Positions 23,440 to 34,182 of a stretch of DNA of 64,000 bases are shown in pieces (the stretch's first letter is position 1; every line of letters starts with the position of its first letter). Source of the DNA: Gigaspora margarita (lineage: Eukaryota; Glomeromycota; Glomeromycetes; Diversisporales; Gigasporaceae); the NCBI GenBank assembly GCA_009809945.1, contig WTPW01000570.1, forward strand, positions 167,654 through 231,653, in the 5' to 3' direction. Position numbers and translations under genes: made by a program. The notes beneath the pieces were generated by a model. The model was not told where the DNA came from. It ran no database searches and saw nothing but the letters and a program-made list of their open reading frames with translations.

Positions 23440-24011
23440 TGTTATAGAATAGTTTTAGTAATTTTGGTAGAAATTAGTTAAAAAAATTTAAAATTAATAA
23501 ATAAAATTTGTAATAACTGTATTTAGTAATTGTCATATGCAAAATGATGCACAATGATGCATAGTAACGCATAGTGATGCATAATGATGCATAGTAATGC
23601 GTACAATGCATAGCAACACATAGTGATGCATAACAACGCATAAAGACACATAGTAACGCTTAGCTCAATAACTATATAAACTCTCTATATTTCTCTTAGT
23701 TTTAGATAGATTCAAACATTGTATTTTATATTTATCTTATATCTCTTATCTCCTTCTTATTATTATTAATAAACTCTTGGGATTTTTAAGGAACAGACAC
23801 CTTGGAATAGCCCTCTTGTTAAATTAATAAACTATCTATTATCTATTGTTGATTTATATCAAACGGCCTTAGAGAAGTGTATAGTGTTTCTACAGACATA
23901 AAGGAAACTATACTTCCCTCTTGCACACCACTTCATGCTACAGAAAGGGATTTCAGAAGCCATGTGATTGTTACTTTACTGGATTTAAAGAAGGCATCCA
24001 GTACTATAACA
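23440..24011 (+). repeat. 3' LTR of the Ty3-type element
   Basis: 572 bp, same ends and order as the 5' LTR, including the TATATAAACTC box near 23,674. The GATGCATAG-type array (about 23,546-23,660) has more units than in the 5' LTR, which accounts for nearly all of the 48-bp length difference. Remaining differences are scattered substitutions, about 5 percent by eye. Confidence 0.9.
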
Positions 24012-24015
24012 CTAA

Positions 24016-24594
24016 AAAAAACCAATTGCTAAAATTTCAGATAACTTGAAACTCTAGTGCCTTACTAAAAATTATTACTGAAAATTAATAGAAATAATAA
24101 AATATCTCTATAAATTTATATATTTGTCCAATCAATAAATTATTATCAAGGGTTTTTATTATATTTAATGCTGATGATGTTTATTGATTTGTATTTATAT
24201 TTAGATTTTAAAAGGTCAATTACAGTAATTATAAATAGGTAAATAAGCCATTAGCATCCTGAAGATGTTTATTGGCTTGACCTGGCTTGTAAATTTAATT
24301 TTCAAATAGGCAATTACAAAAATTTTAAATAGATAATTAAGCCATCTGATAAATATAGATATAGACATATTATAATCAATTTAGTAAATTATAGATTCAA
24401 AAAAATTTCACTAAAAAATTATAAAATGCAGCAATAAAGTTTAACCTAATAATTCAAATTAATAACTTTAAAATTTGTTAAGTACGTACCTAATTTTCTA
24501 GTAAGTAATATTAGTATTTAAGTTATAAAAAAAGATGTCTGGACCTCCATTTATTATTAATTGGAATAATAAATATTCTTGATCAATAAATACA
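24016..24594. other. AT-rich spacer, no gene seen
   Basis: No ORF or repeat recognised. Short partial repetition of AATTACA..AATTATAAATAGGTAA-type sequence occurs around 24,215-24,345. Confidence 0.4.
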
Positions 24595-24819
24595 TGTGGC
24601 AGATTAAAATGAAATCAGATTAAGATGAAACTGAGAACCTCTCTTGCTTACCTTTAAAGCTTATAAAACCCACATATACTTGTTTATTAATTACCCTAAC
24701 CCTAAAACCTACCTCTAAACCTAAAAAAACCCCCAAAAATATCACCTAAAAAATTTTAAAATTTTGCTTAAAAAATATAAAAATTTCATTTTAATCCGAT
24801 TTCATTTTAATCTGTCACA
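24595..24819. mobile_element. Foldback element, TGTGGCAG ends, CCCTAA core (core type 1)
   Basis: The left end TGTGGCAGATTAAAATGAAA and the right end (reverse complement TGTGACAGATTAAAATGAAA) are inverted repeats; within each arm CAGATTAAAATGAAAT is followed by a second, slightly changed tandem copy. The core at 24,665-24,709 reads AAAACCCACATATACTTG, then TTTATTAATTACCCTAACCC. This core is nearly the same as in the elements at 26,836 and 35,587, whose arms are different. No coding capacity; flanks show at most a 4-bp ATAC repeat. Confidence 0.75.
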
Positions 24820-25075
24820 ATACGCACTAATTAAATTGTTCTCTCTTATGTATTAAACTATCATCACATGTTTATTCAATTGAAATAATAAATACAATCG
24901 ATTTGATAAACCATTTTTTTACTAATTAAAATATATTCCCAATCTATTCTGACCAATTGACTAAGACACTTGAGAACAACAAGTTTCTTATTAAATCAGT
25001 CTAAGTATAAATTGTATATTTTAAATTTTAGTCCTTTATGAACATAAAATATAGAAGATTATAGTATAATTTTCT

Positions 25076-25720
25076 GAAAGCTAGTTCCTGCCAGCTCATT
25101 TTCCTGACACTATATTCCTGACAGAATATTTTACCTACAGCACTTTTTGTTGACTGGTTATTTCCTCAACATACCATGTTTTTTATAGCTTCTTATACTG
25201 ACATCTCATATTTTCAACATGACATTTCTCTGATATGACATATTTTTAATTTGACTTTTCAACATGATATTTCTCTGATATAACATATTTCTAATTTGAC
25301 TTTTCTCCAACAATAAGTTTTATCATTATCGAATGCCTTTTTTCAACAACTCAGTTTACTGACAATCATGTGATAAACATATAATGATGTCATTTGTCTA
25401 CTAAAATTAAAACTAACCTAACCCTAGCTTACTCACTTAATTTTTTTGTATTGAATATAATAATTATTTTTCAATAAAACTTCTAATCGGGGAAAGATCT
25501 TGTCGGATAAAAAGATATCTAAATATATCATGTCAAAAAAGTATTTTTTCAAAAATACATCATGCAAGTAAATGACTTTTCAAAAATATGTCTTGTCAAG
25601 GAAAGGGGATGTCAAAAACCTGTCATGTTAGAGATGCGTCTTGTCAAGAAACTATACTGTAGATGAAACATTCTGTTGGGTATATCGTGTCAAAAAATTA
25701 GCTGATAGGAACTAACTTTC
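25076..25720. mobile_element. Foldback element with CTGACA-type sub-repeats and CCCTAA core
   Basis: The left end GAAAGCTAGTTCCTGCCAGC and the right end (reverse complement GAAAGTTAGTTCCTATCAGC) are inverted repeats of 60 bp or more. The arms are filled with short repeats such as TTCCTGACA, AACATGACATTTCTCTGATA (about 25,215-25,300) and, inverted, TCATGTCAAAAA / CTTGTCAAG. The centre carries CTAACCTAACCCTAGC (about 25,414) followed by TTACTCACTTAATTTTTTTG, as in the element at 3.1 kb. No gene. Confidence 0.65.
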
Positions 25721-25724
25721 AAGG

Positions 25725-26689
25725 AAACAAGCAACAATGAATATAGAAAGCCAAGGCATCCTTACTTATATTACACTTGTTTATTATATAATAAAATTTT
25801 TGTAATTTTAATAAATTTCTGTTTAATTTATTTTTTAGGCCATTTGAATTTATAATTTTGTTTAATGTTCTCTTAAGAAGCTTAAGCGTGGTGGGAAGAG
25901 GGTATCAAATTAAACAAACATATTAAAATTGCAAAAAATAAACACATGATTATTGGTCAACTTATAATTATGTGACTTATTGGAATCCTAAGATGAGATG
26001 AGTGTTCTGATTGGCCTGTTTAATTCTAGGAGAGCTCTTAGAGCTGGTGGGGAAAATGTTAAACAAAATTGTAATTTCGAACAGCTTTATTTACATTATC
26101 TTCAATAATTTCAACAATTTTATTTGTTTCTTCATCTTTTATTAATTTTGTCACCCTTTGCAGTTTCATCAGGTTCATCAACATTTATCAGTTTCATCAA
26201 CTTTTACCAGTTTTGTTACCTTTCGTTACCTTTCATCAATTTTAGCGCTTTTCATCAGTTTTGACACCTTTTTTCAGTTTCAACATTTTATCATTTGAGA
26301 TTTTAGTTGATGAAAGTCAAAACCAGGTTTTGACTTTCAGCAGCACAAAACCTCTAGGTTTTGTCTAACAACTATAGTCAGCAGGTACCAAAATCATTCT
26401 TTATTAAATTGTTCTTAGTTTTGTTAGATTAGTCTTTTCAGATCTTTTTACATATATTATCAAGACAACTGCAATGAGATTTTTTGCTACATACATTTTT
26501 TATGGCTAACACAGCTATAACAACTTGATAAAATAATTACAATCTATTAATGTTTGGGAACTTAATGTAAAAATGGAACTTGTTCTTTTTTGTTACTAAG
26601 CAAGATGCAAAACTTTATTGACTCACATTAGCAAAACAAGTTACAACGCATTATATAAATAATTATCAGATGATCAAATTATCCGAAAA
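25725..26689. other. Spacer with TTTCATCAG-type sub-repeats
   Basis: From about 26,120 to 26,300 variants of TTTCATCAGTTT / TTTCATCAAC are repeated at least eight times, then GATTTTAGTTGATGAAAGTC (26,301) folds back on GACTTTCAGCAG, and AAAACCTCTAGGTTTTG forms a small hairpin near 26,350. It looks like one arm of another foldback element. The rest is AT-rich without features. Confidence 0.45.
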
Positions 26690-26835
26690 TTATTTCGCTA
26701 TCATCTTTGATGATCAGTGATTATTTTAATCAACCCAATAAAAAATCCTATGAAAAAAAAAATGAAAATGCCAAATATCAAGTAAATAGACAAATTAATT
26801 TGCATCGGGTTACCAAATTTTGTGTATAAAATTTT
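26690..26835 (+). repeat. Repeat A, copy 2 (internal fragment)
   Basis: ATCATCTTTGATGATCAGTG, then CAACCCAATAAAAAATCCTA and AAAATGCCAAATATCA match the block at 4248-4335 of copy 1 and 60,600-60,690 of copy 5. It is cut on the right by the element at 26,836. Same orientation as the other copies. Confidence 0.65.
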
Positions 26836-27047
26836 TGTCACAGCTGATGCTGAAAATTGGGATCGCGATTTGAAAATATATGCCCTGCTAAAATCCACAT
26901 ATACTCTTTAATAATTAATTCCAACCCTAAACCCTAACCCAACCCTAAAAAAAAAGTGGACAAAATTACCCCAAAAAATTTTTAAAAAATTTGTATCAAC
27001 ATAGGTCGAAATTTCAGCATCAGCCGTTTTCAGCATCAGCTGCAACA
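26836..27047. mobile_element. Foldback element, CAGCTGATGCTGAAAA ends, CCCTAA core (core type 1)
   Basis: The left end TGTCACAGCTGATGCTGAAA and the right end (reverse complement TGTTGCAGCTGATGCTGAAA) are inverted repeats; the right arm has a second tandem GCTGATGCTGAAA. The core, 26,890-26,940, reads AAAATCCACATATACTC, then TTTAATAATTAATTCC and CCCTAAACCCTAACCC. It is followed by a run of A and an AATTTTTTAAAAAAT-like stretch as in the other two members. No coding capacity. Confidence 0.75.
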
Positions 27048-27339
27048 ATTATTAAGTTTAATATCGTTAGTTATCGTAGCTTAGATAATACACATGTTCA
27101 CAGTTCTTTGCATGTAAGACAGTATTCTGTATAAATATGTATTTGTGCTTATATTTGCTGATCTATACCATATTATTATAGATAGAAAGCGTGACGAATA
27201 TATATGTGAAAAATAACCGAATGACAAATTATTGAGTGAAGAATAAAAAAAAAGGCGACGAATAAGTCATGTGGACCAATCAAACTTAAGATTTTGCGGA
27301 CGCACGCCTCTTAATTTGCTGTATAACCCTACATTTCGT

Positions 27340-27498
27340 GATTTGCATCACTCCGTTCCTGGTATACACTTCGTGAAATTTTCAATATCACTCCGTTCCT
27401 GGTATATCACTCCGTTCCTGGTATCACTACGTGATATGCATCACTCCATTCCTGGTATACGCTTCGTGAAATTTTCAATATCACTCCGTTCCTGGTTA
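27340..27498. repeat. Minisatellite of TCACTCCGTTCCTGGTAT units
   Basis: Five copies of a unit beginning ATCACTCCGTTCCTGG, several followed by TATACACTTCGTGAAATTTT. Unit length is about 20 or 40 bp depending on the copy. Single related copies occur at 45,476-45,520 (as an inverted pair around ATATATATC) and at 60,960-60,980. The ORF across it is meaningless. Confidence 0.75.
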
Positions 27499-27891
27499 AT
27501 TAATTATATAATAATTAATTTTAATTATATAAATAAGTTGATAATGTTATTTGCAAGCATATTACATAATAAAAAATATCATTATGAATTTCTAGCAAGC
27601 TAAAATAATGTTATTTATAACTTGTTGTATTTTTTTTTTATAAAAAAAGCAAAGTTGAATTAATTGTAGAGCCAAATACAAAATTTTCATAAAAATAGCA
27701 AAGTTGTATTCATTATAAGGCCAAATACAAATTTTTTCATAACTGCAATCAGCAGTTGACACATGCATTGCATAGCTAATTCAACATAGCAATCAGGTGT
27801 ATGTATTATTTATGATAATTCTAAATTACAAAAAAATAAATAATAATAATATTCTTAAATAAAATGATATCTTAATTTTTAATATAAAAAA
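27499..27891. other. Spacer downstream of the kinase gene
   Basis: AT-rich. It contains the 3' flank of the minus-strand kinase gene; no clear polyadenylation signal can be singled out among the many A/T-rich hexamers. A direct repeat around AAAAATAGCAAAGTTG... (27,640-27,740) is seen. Confidence 0.4.
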
Positions 27892-29744
27892 TTAAATACC
27901 TTTAATCGCATTTGAAATTAATTTAGTGTTAATCATTTTGCTGGTGTACATTTCATCTGAGTGCTTTGATATTGGTAACGGTTTGATAACTTTGTCAGCA
28001 TCTAAAAATTGCTTTTTAATCTCATTTACAAAATTTGAACTTCCTAACTTGTCTAACCAATCACGAGTTTTTATATAAATATCAGAAGCATTAGGTCGTT
28101 TTTGTGGATCAGAATCCATACATTGCTTAGCTAATTTGATATAGCATTCAGGAGTTCCAAAAGCAATTTCTGGCTGTAATCCTTTACAAATCTTTACTGC
28201 GAGTTTGGTATCAAAATCATAACCATCAAAAGCTCTTTGTCCGGTTGATATCTCTGACATGATAACTCCTAAACTGTAAATATCAGATTTTTGTGTGAAT
28301 ACTTTTTCTAATAAAACTTCCGGAGCAACGTATGGCATAACACCTTTAATTTCATCTGATTGTAAAGCAATGCATGATACAGATAATCCTAGGTCTGTAA
28401 TATATGCACTATTTATATCTTCTTGTAAAATATTTCCACTATGTAAATCTCGATGGATAAGTTTTAGCGAATGAATTGTTTTAAGATCATAAGCTATACA
28501 TTGTAATAGACATAACTTATCTTCCCATTTTATTTGTGATATAGTGTGAAGATTTTTACGTAAGGAACCCATTTCCGCATATTCTAATACAAGAATATGG
28601 TCTTTAGTTGTTTCTTCTTGTGATATTCCATAGCACTTCAGAAATGCGGGGTTTTCTGCTCCAATATCGACATACAATTTTAACTTTAATCATATTAACA
28701 CAAAGAATAAGATAATGTTGTTGTTAAATATATATGTTGTCTTATTATTTAATAATGAATAATATTAATAAAAATTTTAGTGTAGAAAAATACCTCTTTT
28801 ATAAACTCTTGTTCATTTTTCAAACCATGAAGTATTTTAAGCGCAACATCTTTTCCACTTTTTTGATTTTGATTGTCCCATTGAGCATAATATACTGTGG
28901 CAAATCCACCTTTTCCTATCTGCTTCTTATTATTAAATTCATCATAAGAGATCCAAGATAAATTATATTTATTTTTAATTGCGGTTTTCCCTTCATTACT
29001 ACCCAACTTTGCGGATCTCAGATAATATTCGAAAGCTTTTCTTTTGATCATCTTAGTTCCGAATCCATTATCATTACAATATCCAACCATATATGTTCCG
29101 TTGGCATTCCCCATCTCTGCAGATTTTTGATAATAAATGAACGCCTTATTTTCATCCTTTTCAACTCCAATTCCATTNNNNNNNNNNNNNNNNNNNNNNN
29201 NNNNNNNNNNNNNNNNNNNNNNNNNNNNNNNNNNNNNNNNNNNNNNNNNNNNNNNNNNNNNNNNNNNNNNNNNNNNNNNNNNNNNNNNNNNNNNNNNNNN
29301 NNNNNNNNNNNNNNNNNNNNNNNNNNNNNNNNNNNNNNNNNNNNNNNNNNNNNNNNNNNNNNNNNNNNNNNNNNNNNNNNNNNNNNNNNNNNNNNNNNNN
29401 NNNNNNNNNNNNNNTCCGTTGGCATTCCCCATCTCTGCAGATTTTTGATAATAAATGAACGCCTTATTTTCATCCTTTTCAACTCCAAATCCATACTCAT
29501 AACAATATCCAACATTATCTGTTCCACCAACGTGTCCCATCTCTGCAGATTTTTGATAATAAATAAATGCCTTATGTTCATCTTTGTCAACTCCAATTCC
29601 ATAATGATAACAATATCCAACACTAAATGTTCCATTAGCGTGACCCATCTCTGCAGATTCTTGATAATAAATGAATGCCTTATGTACATCCTTTTCAACC
29701 CCAATTCCATGTTCATAATTGTATCCAAGGTTAATATTATTCAT
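27892..29744 (-). CDS. Sel1-repeat protein kinase, two exons, with assembly gap
   Basis: Exons 29744-28794 and 28683-27892; the intron, 28793-28684, is GT..AG in phase 0. Predicted length is 580 residues, 79 of them (111-189) hidden by an N-run that happens to keep frame. Residues 1 to about 255 are Sel1 repeats (A-x-GHANGTFSVGYCYHYGIGV, then KDEHKAFIYYQKSAEMG), which mediate protein contacts. From about 265 a kinase domain follows: Gly loop GKGGFATV (277-284), VALK Lys 303, HRDLHSGN with Asp 396 and Asn 401, DLG in place of DFG at 414, APE at 437-439. All catalytic residues are present, so an active Ser/Thr or Tyr-like (TKL-type) kinase is likely. The ATG is preceded in frame by a stop 9 bases upstream. 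Such fusions are a large family in arbuscular mycorrhizal fungi; the substrate is unknown. Confidence 0.92.
28684..28793 (-). other. Intron of the Sel1-kinase gene
   Basis: 110 nt. The donor is GAG|GTATTT and the acceptor ATTAAAG|TTAAAA. Joining codon ends GAG and TTA keeps the kinase frame, reading EFIKE then LKLYVDIGAENP, which agrees with the usual sequence of the family between the VALK lysine and the next helix. Confidence 0.85.
29178..29414. other. Assembly gap inside Sel1 repeats
   Basis: 237 N. It interrupts an array of nearly identical Sel1-coding units: TTCCCCATCTCTGCAGATTT flanks it on both sides in almost identical context. The assembler probably failed on the repeats, so the true number of Sel1 units is unknown. 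Confidence 0.95.
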
Positions 29745-30066
29745 TTTACTTTAATTGATGGATGGACGATTGAGAGATCTCTTACTTTAAATTATTGATT
29801 GAATGCAAGTGAGTGTGCTAGTTACTTTATTTACGGATTTCGTGCTTCAGCATGAACGCCAAAATGCATAACAATGCATTCCATAGATAAACTTCTTTTT
29901 ACTATTTTAAAGTTTTGCATCTTATCGTGTGGTACAACAAAGTTTATGCACACATAAACTGTGTACCGGTACGTATTAATTACTTTAGTTAGGTAGGTAT
30001 GTGCGTACAAAAAAAGCCTTTATTTATTTGTGCTGATAAGGCTGTTTTTAGTCATACAAAAAATAA
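29745..30066. other. Upstream region of the kinase gene
   Basis: About 320 bp holding the presumed 5' UTR and promoter of the minus-strand gene. The ATG context on the minus strand is AAGTAAAATGAAT, with A at -3. No unambiguous TATA box or known operator was identified. Confidence 0.4.
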
Positions 30067-30292
30067 GAGATTATAGCGGTATAGGTGAGCAAATCCGTAT
30101 AGTATAGGCCAAATTTAAGATCTATACTATACTGATCAGCTATAATTCCTAACCCTAACCCTAATAATATTACCTTAAATTCGGCCTATACTATACGGAT
30201 CTGCTCACTTATACCATACTGATCTGCGAAATACCTCATCCATACCATACTGATCTGGCATGTCGTACCATACTGATCTTCTGTAATCCCTT
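30067..30292. mobile_element. Foldback element of ATACTGATCTG sub-repeats with CCCTAA core
   Basis: AGAGATTATAGCGGTATA at the left and, in reverse complement, AGGGATTACAG at the right; inside, GTGAGCAAATCCGTATAG and GTATAGGCC are matched by an inverted copy at 30,182-30,215. The right arm has extra tandem CCATACTGATCTG units, so the arms differ in length. The centre is CCTAACCCTAACCCTAAT (30,150-30,167). Same class as 24.6, 26.8 and 35.6 kb but without their ACATATACT core block. Confidence 0.65.
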
Positions 30293-31182
30293 TTTGTGGC
30301 GGAATAACGATCTTAATAATAAATTTCTAAAAAAGATCGTCTAAAATAATACGCTGCTGTGGAAAAAAGCTATCGAGTTCCTTTTTTAGATCTCTATCAG
30401 GAACTCTAATAACTTTTTTTTTGTGCTTGCACCTATTAAATTCGATGCTGCAGATCTATCAGAATGGCATTTTGTAAAGCAGGTTTTCATTTTATAGATT
30501 CGATTTTTTGATATCTGGATCTTGAAAAGTTAACATGATTTTACAGGTCTGTTATTTTATATAACATGCATGATGCCAAAATCCTGATCATCGAACATTT
30601 TGTATAGTATACAATTCATTTCGAATATGTAATAGAGAAAATCAAAATCATTATATTAAGACAGAGTTGGGGGGATAACGGTGCCAAATAATCCTTTTTC
30701 ATTCGAGTTGACGTGCATATGGGTGTATGCACAGTCAATAGATCGAAAAGATGGCTAAGCAAGGGGTAAGTTCTGGGGCCGGGCAATCATGAGCCCGAGG
30801 CAGCAAGAAATGGGAGCATGTGAAAATCGATGCAGTGGCACAAGATTCATGTGGAAGTCCAAATGCAGGTAAGCATGATGCCTAAATCACCTTCCGAGTA
30901 TGGTAATTGCCAACAAAGCTCGGCCAGGGCTGGAACAGGTAAATCACAAGGTAAAAGGGGGTAACTGCAGAAGCTGCGCCGAGAACTGCTGCGAGAAATA
31001 AACCGATTCATGACCCGGCCCCTTCCCACCCACTACACAAAAGAAAAAAGTATCTCCAGTACATTAGACCGGTTCATCCAAATTAAATCATGCTTTTTCG
31101 TGAGATTATTATATCTGATAGTTGTGAGGGGTTGCATTTTACTCTGCTATGCATGTGTGTGCATATCGTATAAATACTATGC
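30293..31182. other. Non-coding stretch with a GC-raised segment at 30,670-31,060
   Basis: 30,293-30,660 is AT-rich with one clear hairpin (GAGTTCC ... GGAACTC, near 30,377-30,407). From about 30,670 to 31,060 the sequence is close to half GC, with blocks such as GGGGCCGGGCAATCATGAGC and CAGAAGCTGCGCCGAG. No ORF of use and no RNA family recognised. It could be a structured RNA, a retroposed transcript or part of a decayed element. Confidence 0.4.
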
Positions 31183-31335
31183 CCAGTATTCTATTATTTT
31201 CTCACGAATTTTATTTTAAAATAAGATGTTAATACTTGCAATTATGATTAACATAACAAGTAAAGATTCTACAGTGACAAGTTTTTTTTATATATTTTTG
31301 CATTAGAGTGATCATTCATGATTAATATGGTGAAT
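31183..31335. repeat. Segment duplicated at 45,545-45,660
   Basis: TATTCTATTATTTTCTCACG, ATTTTATTTTAAAATAAGAT, GTGACAAGTTTTTT and GATTAATATGGTGA occur in the same order at 45,545-45,660, with extra bases here around 31,228-31,265. The second location lies inside the 45.3-47.6 kb TIR element, just before the BTB pseudogene. Confidence 0.65.
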
Positions 31336-31529
31336 AGGCTCTGCTAATAAGGTGCATGCATACAAAATTTTTAATTATGTTAGTTTATCGTGATGACACA
31401 GTAGGTGCTCACACATGATATCCGTAAGTGTAGTTATGAAAAAAAAATTTTTAAAAAAACAATTTTGCTTAACCAGTTCGTTCTGGCAATCTGTTGACTT
31501 CTGCTAACTGACAAAACAAAATATCTGTA

Positions 31530-32795
31530 ACAGACCACCAGGCTGAGTATAAAGTTTAATTCTTTTCACTTTAACGATGGTTTTCAAAAGAATGTATATA
31601 TAATTAACCTCAATCATTTATTCGTTCAATAAATACCAGGGTGAGTACAAAGTTTAATTTTGATCACTTTAAAGATTGTTTTTTAGTAAATGTATGATTA
31701 ACTATCATTCAATAAATTACCAGAATGAATATGAAGTTTAATTCTGTTCACTTTAATGATTGTGTTTCAGAACAATGTATAATTAACAGTAATGATTTAA
31801 TCATAAAATTACCAAGGTGAGCATTATGTTTAATTTGGTTCACTTTAATGATTATGTTTCAAGAGAAACATCTAATTATTCAATAAATTACTAGGGTGAT
31901 TATGAAGTTTAATTCTGTTCACTTTGATGATCGTATTTTTCAAAATGATGTATAATTAACCATAATCCATTTAATCGCTCGATAAATTACCAGGGTGAGT
32001 ATGAAGTTTAATTCTTTTACTTTAACAATTGTATTCAAGAGATTGTATGCACAATTAACCATAATCATTTAATAACCCAACAAATTACAAGCATGAATAT
32101 AAAGCTTAATTCTGTCTACTTTAATGATTGTGTTTCAAGGAAATGTTTAATTAACTGTAATTATTTATTCATTTAATAAATTGCTAGGATGAGTATTAAG
32201 TTTATTTCTGTTCACTTTAACAATTGTGTTCATGACAATGCATTAACTGTAATCAGTTAATAAATTACCAGAATAAGTATGAAGTTTAATTCAGTTCACT
32301 TTAGGCTATGCAAAGTTATTTTTTTGTTTTGCATAATAAGCTGGTGTTTCAACATTCCAATCATAGGTCAGATTTTTTGAAAATAAAAACTTTGCATGGC
32401 TTAAATTATTTCAGGAAAGTTAAGGTCATCATCAGGTGATACTAAAGAAAAATTAAATGCCAAAAATGGAACAATTGGCACAATAAAAATTTAAAAATTT
32501 TTTTGAAAAATTGGGTCAGCAGGTTATGCAAAATGAAAAATTAACTTTGTGTGGCCTTAATAATTGTTTTTCAAGACAATGTTTAATTAATCATAATCAT
32601 TTTTTATTATAAAATTAATTAGTGTAAATATGAAATTTAATTTTTTTTCTTTAACAATTGTGTTTCAAGGCAATGTATAATTACTGTAATTGTTTAGTTA
32701 TTCAATAAATTACTAGACTGAGTATTAAGTTTGTTTTTTTGTTCACTTTAATAATTTTGTTTCAAAAATTGTATGATTAACCATAATTAGAAATG
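31530..32795. repeat. Degenerate minisatellite, about 0.1-kb unit, ~11 copies
   Basis: The recurring unit reads about AATAAATTACCAGGGTGAGT, ATGAAGTTTAATTCTGTTCA, CTTTAATGATTGTGTTTCAA, then AATGTATAATTAACCATAAT. Units begin near 31,536, 31,637, 31,719, 31,811, 31,891, 31,989, 32,086, 32,184, 32,267, 32,619 and 32,713, with spacing of 80-100 bp. A MITE (32,304-32,556) interrupts the array. One partial unit is found at 47,200-47,270. Confidence 0.8.
32304..32556. mobile_element. PIF/Harbinger-type MITE (TTA target) in the minisatellite
   Basis: The left end GGCTATGCAAAGTTATTTTT and the right end (reverse complement GGCCACACAAAGTTAATTTT) are flanked by TTA (32,301-32,303 and 32,557-32,559). The interior matches, inverted, the element at 37,750-37,985 (GCTGACCCAATTTTTC, TGCCAATTATTCC). 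An inner copy of the end motif, CTTTGCATGGCTTAA at about 32,387, suggests an earlier internal rearrangement. A 3-bp TTA/TAA target is characteristic of PIF/Harbinger elements. Confidence 0.8.
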
Positions 32796-34182
32796 GGTTT
32801 CATACATGTACATAATTCCTTAATCATGCACATAGAATAGAAATCATGCACATTTTATTCTATCTAAATTTTATATAGGAAAATTAAAGTATATATAATT
32901 TCAACCAGGTTGCATATTGTCTGGCAAAATTAAGCAAAAATCTTGAAAAATTTTGAAAAAAAACAAATGAACATAAAAGAGCAAGATCAGAGTAAAATTT
33001 GAGCATGTATCCAATATTTTCTGAAGGGAAAAATATAAATTTAAATTTTATTACATGTGATATCATGCACATTATATAATATACAAATTGATGCACATTT
33101 ATACTCATGTCATTATAAATGTACATTTTTTTCATCACTGACAATAATTATTTATTGTGGTTTGCAAAATAATATACATTGTGAAAGTCGTGAAAATCAG
33201 GTCTATAGCTAAAAAAATCCACTAATTACACCTCTATCTAATCTAAACCAATCTCTTTTAATAGTGTTAAGACTCTAGATCCTCAAATTGGTAGGTGTGG
33301 TAGATTTGGTCTGGGTCTCACTATAGTGTAGTTGAGGTGAAGATAAGTAATCTTTGTATTTCTTTATAAATAATTCTTCTTGTGGTAGTTCTAATTCTAT
33401 TCTATTTATATAACTCTTCTTTTTTTATTCTAGAGTGCACAAAATCAAAGGGTTCAAAAGCAATTGTTAAATTTACTAATGATTGTCACATGACTAAAAG
33501 TGAAATTGGATAATTAATTTAACAATTGCAGAAATGATTATTTAATAAATTAGGTAACCAAAGGTTATTGTTTTATTTTATATATAAAAAGTTATTAATT
33601 CAATCTTTTTTTAACTGGGCTATAAACTAAATAGAGTTCAAAACACAGGTTACAAAGTCACAACTAATAACATAATTTTAACTAAATAATAAATATTTTA
33701 TAGGTACAAGATAAATTCAATAAACAATTTATTATAACAATTTGGACTAAGAGAAATTTCTTAACATTTCTACTATTTAAAAATTAGAACTTTTGGTTTT
33801 CTCAAACTCAAACACTCTATAAGTTACTCTTTATTGAAGCAAAAGAGGGATTATATACTTTTTTCCATTTAATAAATACATGAAATTTAGACTAACTCTA
33901 TTATCTCTATAGAATCATCTTAGACTCATAATAATTACAACACCTTTAGGCAAAAGTCAGAAGTGGCTTCTTACAACTACTTACAGGAAGTAAGGTCCCC
34001 TCACCTCTATAGAAATCAATACAGAATCCATAGAGGATCCTTCTATTTTGTAGTAACTTAAGTCTCATATCTAAGGTCTAGAAATTGGGCCCATATATAT
34101 AATTTTCAAATTTATTGAGGGTTGTAAAAATAGAAGTTTACAATTAGTGCATATACCAAAATATGATATGTAATTTAGTAAT
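32796..34182. other. AT-rich stretch with two slightly GC-richer blocks
   Basis: Blocks at about 33,225-33,340 (GGTAGGTGTGGTAGATTTGG, then GGTCTGGGTCTCAC) and 33,900-34,110 (TACAGGAAGTAAGGTCCCCT) stand out and could be remains of an old LTR-type element on the minus strand, but I found no paired LTR. The minus ORF at 32,884-33,144 has no recognisable domain. Confidence 0.35.

Larger units (their letters stand above)
13770..24011 (+). mobile_element. Ty3/gypsy-type LTR retrotransposon, broken
   Basis: A 10.2-kb element bounded by direct LTRs that begin TGTTATAG and end ATAACA or GTAACA, with a 4-bp target duplication CTAA (13,766-13,769 and 24,012-24,015). Order of parts: gag with zinc knuckle, protease-like region, a cluster of further zinc knuckles, reverse transcriptase and RNase H, integrase, then a 3' region of unknown role. 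The RT-RH-integrase order is that of Ty3/gypsy. The coding region is interrupted many times (well over ten breaks by eye) and two TIR elements have inserted in it, so it is a fossil. LTR divergence outside the internal array looks like about 5 percent by eye, so it is not very old. Confidence 0.92.

Noticed and set aside
27271-27603. 110-codon ORF with repeated peptide
   Set aside because: The peptide repeats arise from the TCACTCCGTTCCTGG minisatellite; no evidence of a gene.
31530-32795. Regularly spaced repeats as a CRISPR array
   Set aside because: Repeats are long, degenerate and adjoin each other without unique spacers, and the genome is fungal.
32884-33144. 86-residue Phe/Tyr-rich minus ORF
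   Set aside because: Composition expected of AT-rich DNA; no motif and no upstream or downstream support.
33225-34110. Second LTR retrotransposon on the minus strand
   Set aside because: Some PBS-like and LTR-like blocks, but no paired repeats, target duplication or coding domain; left as unidentified.
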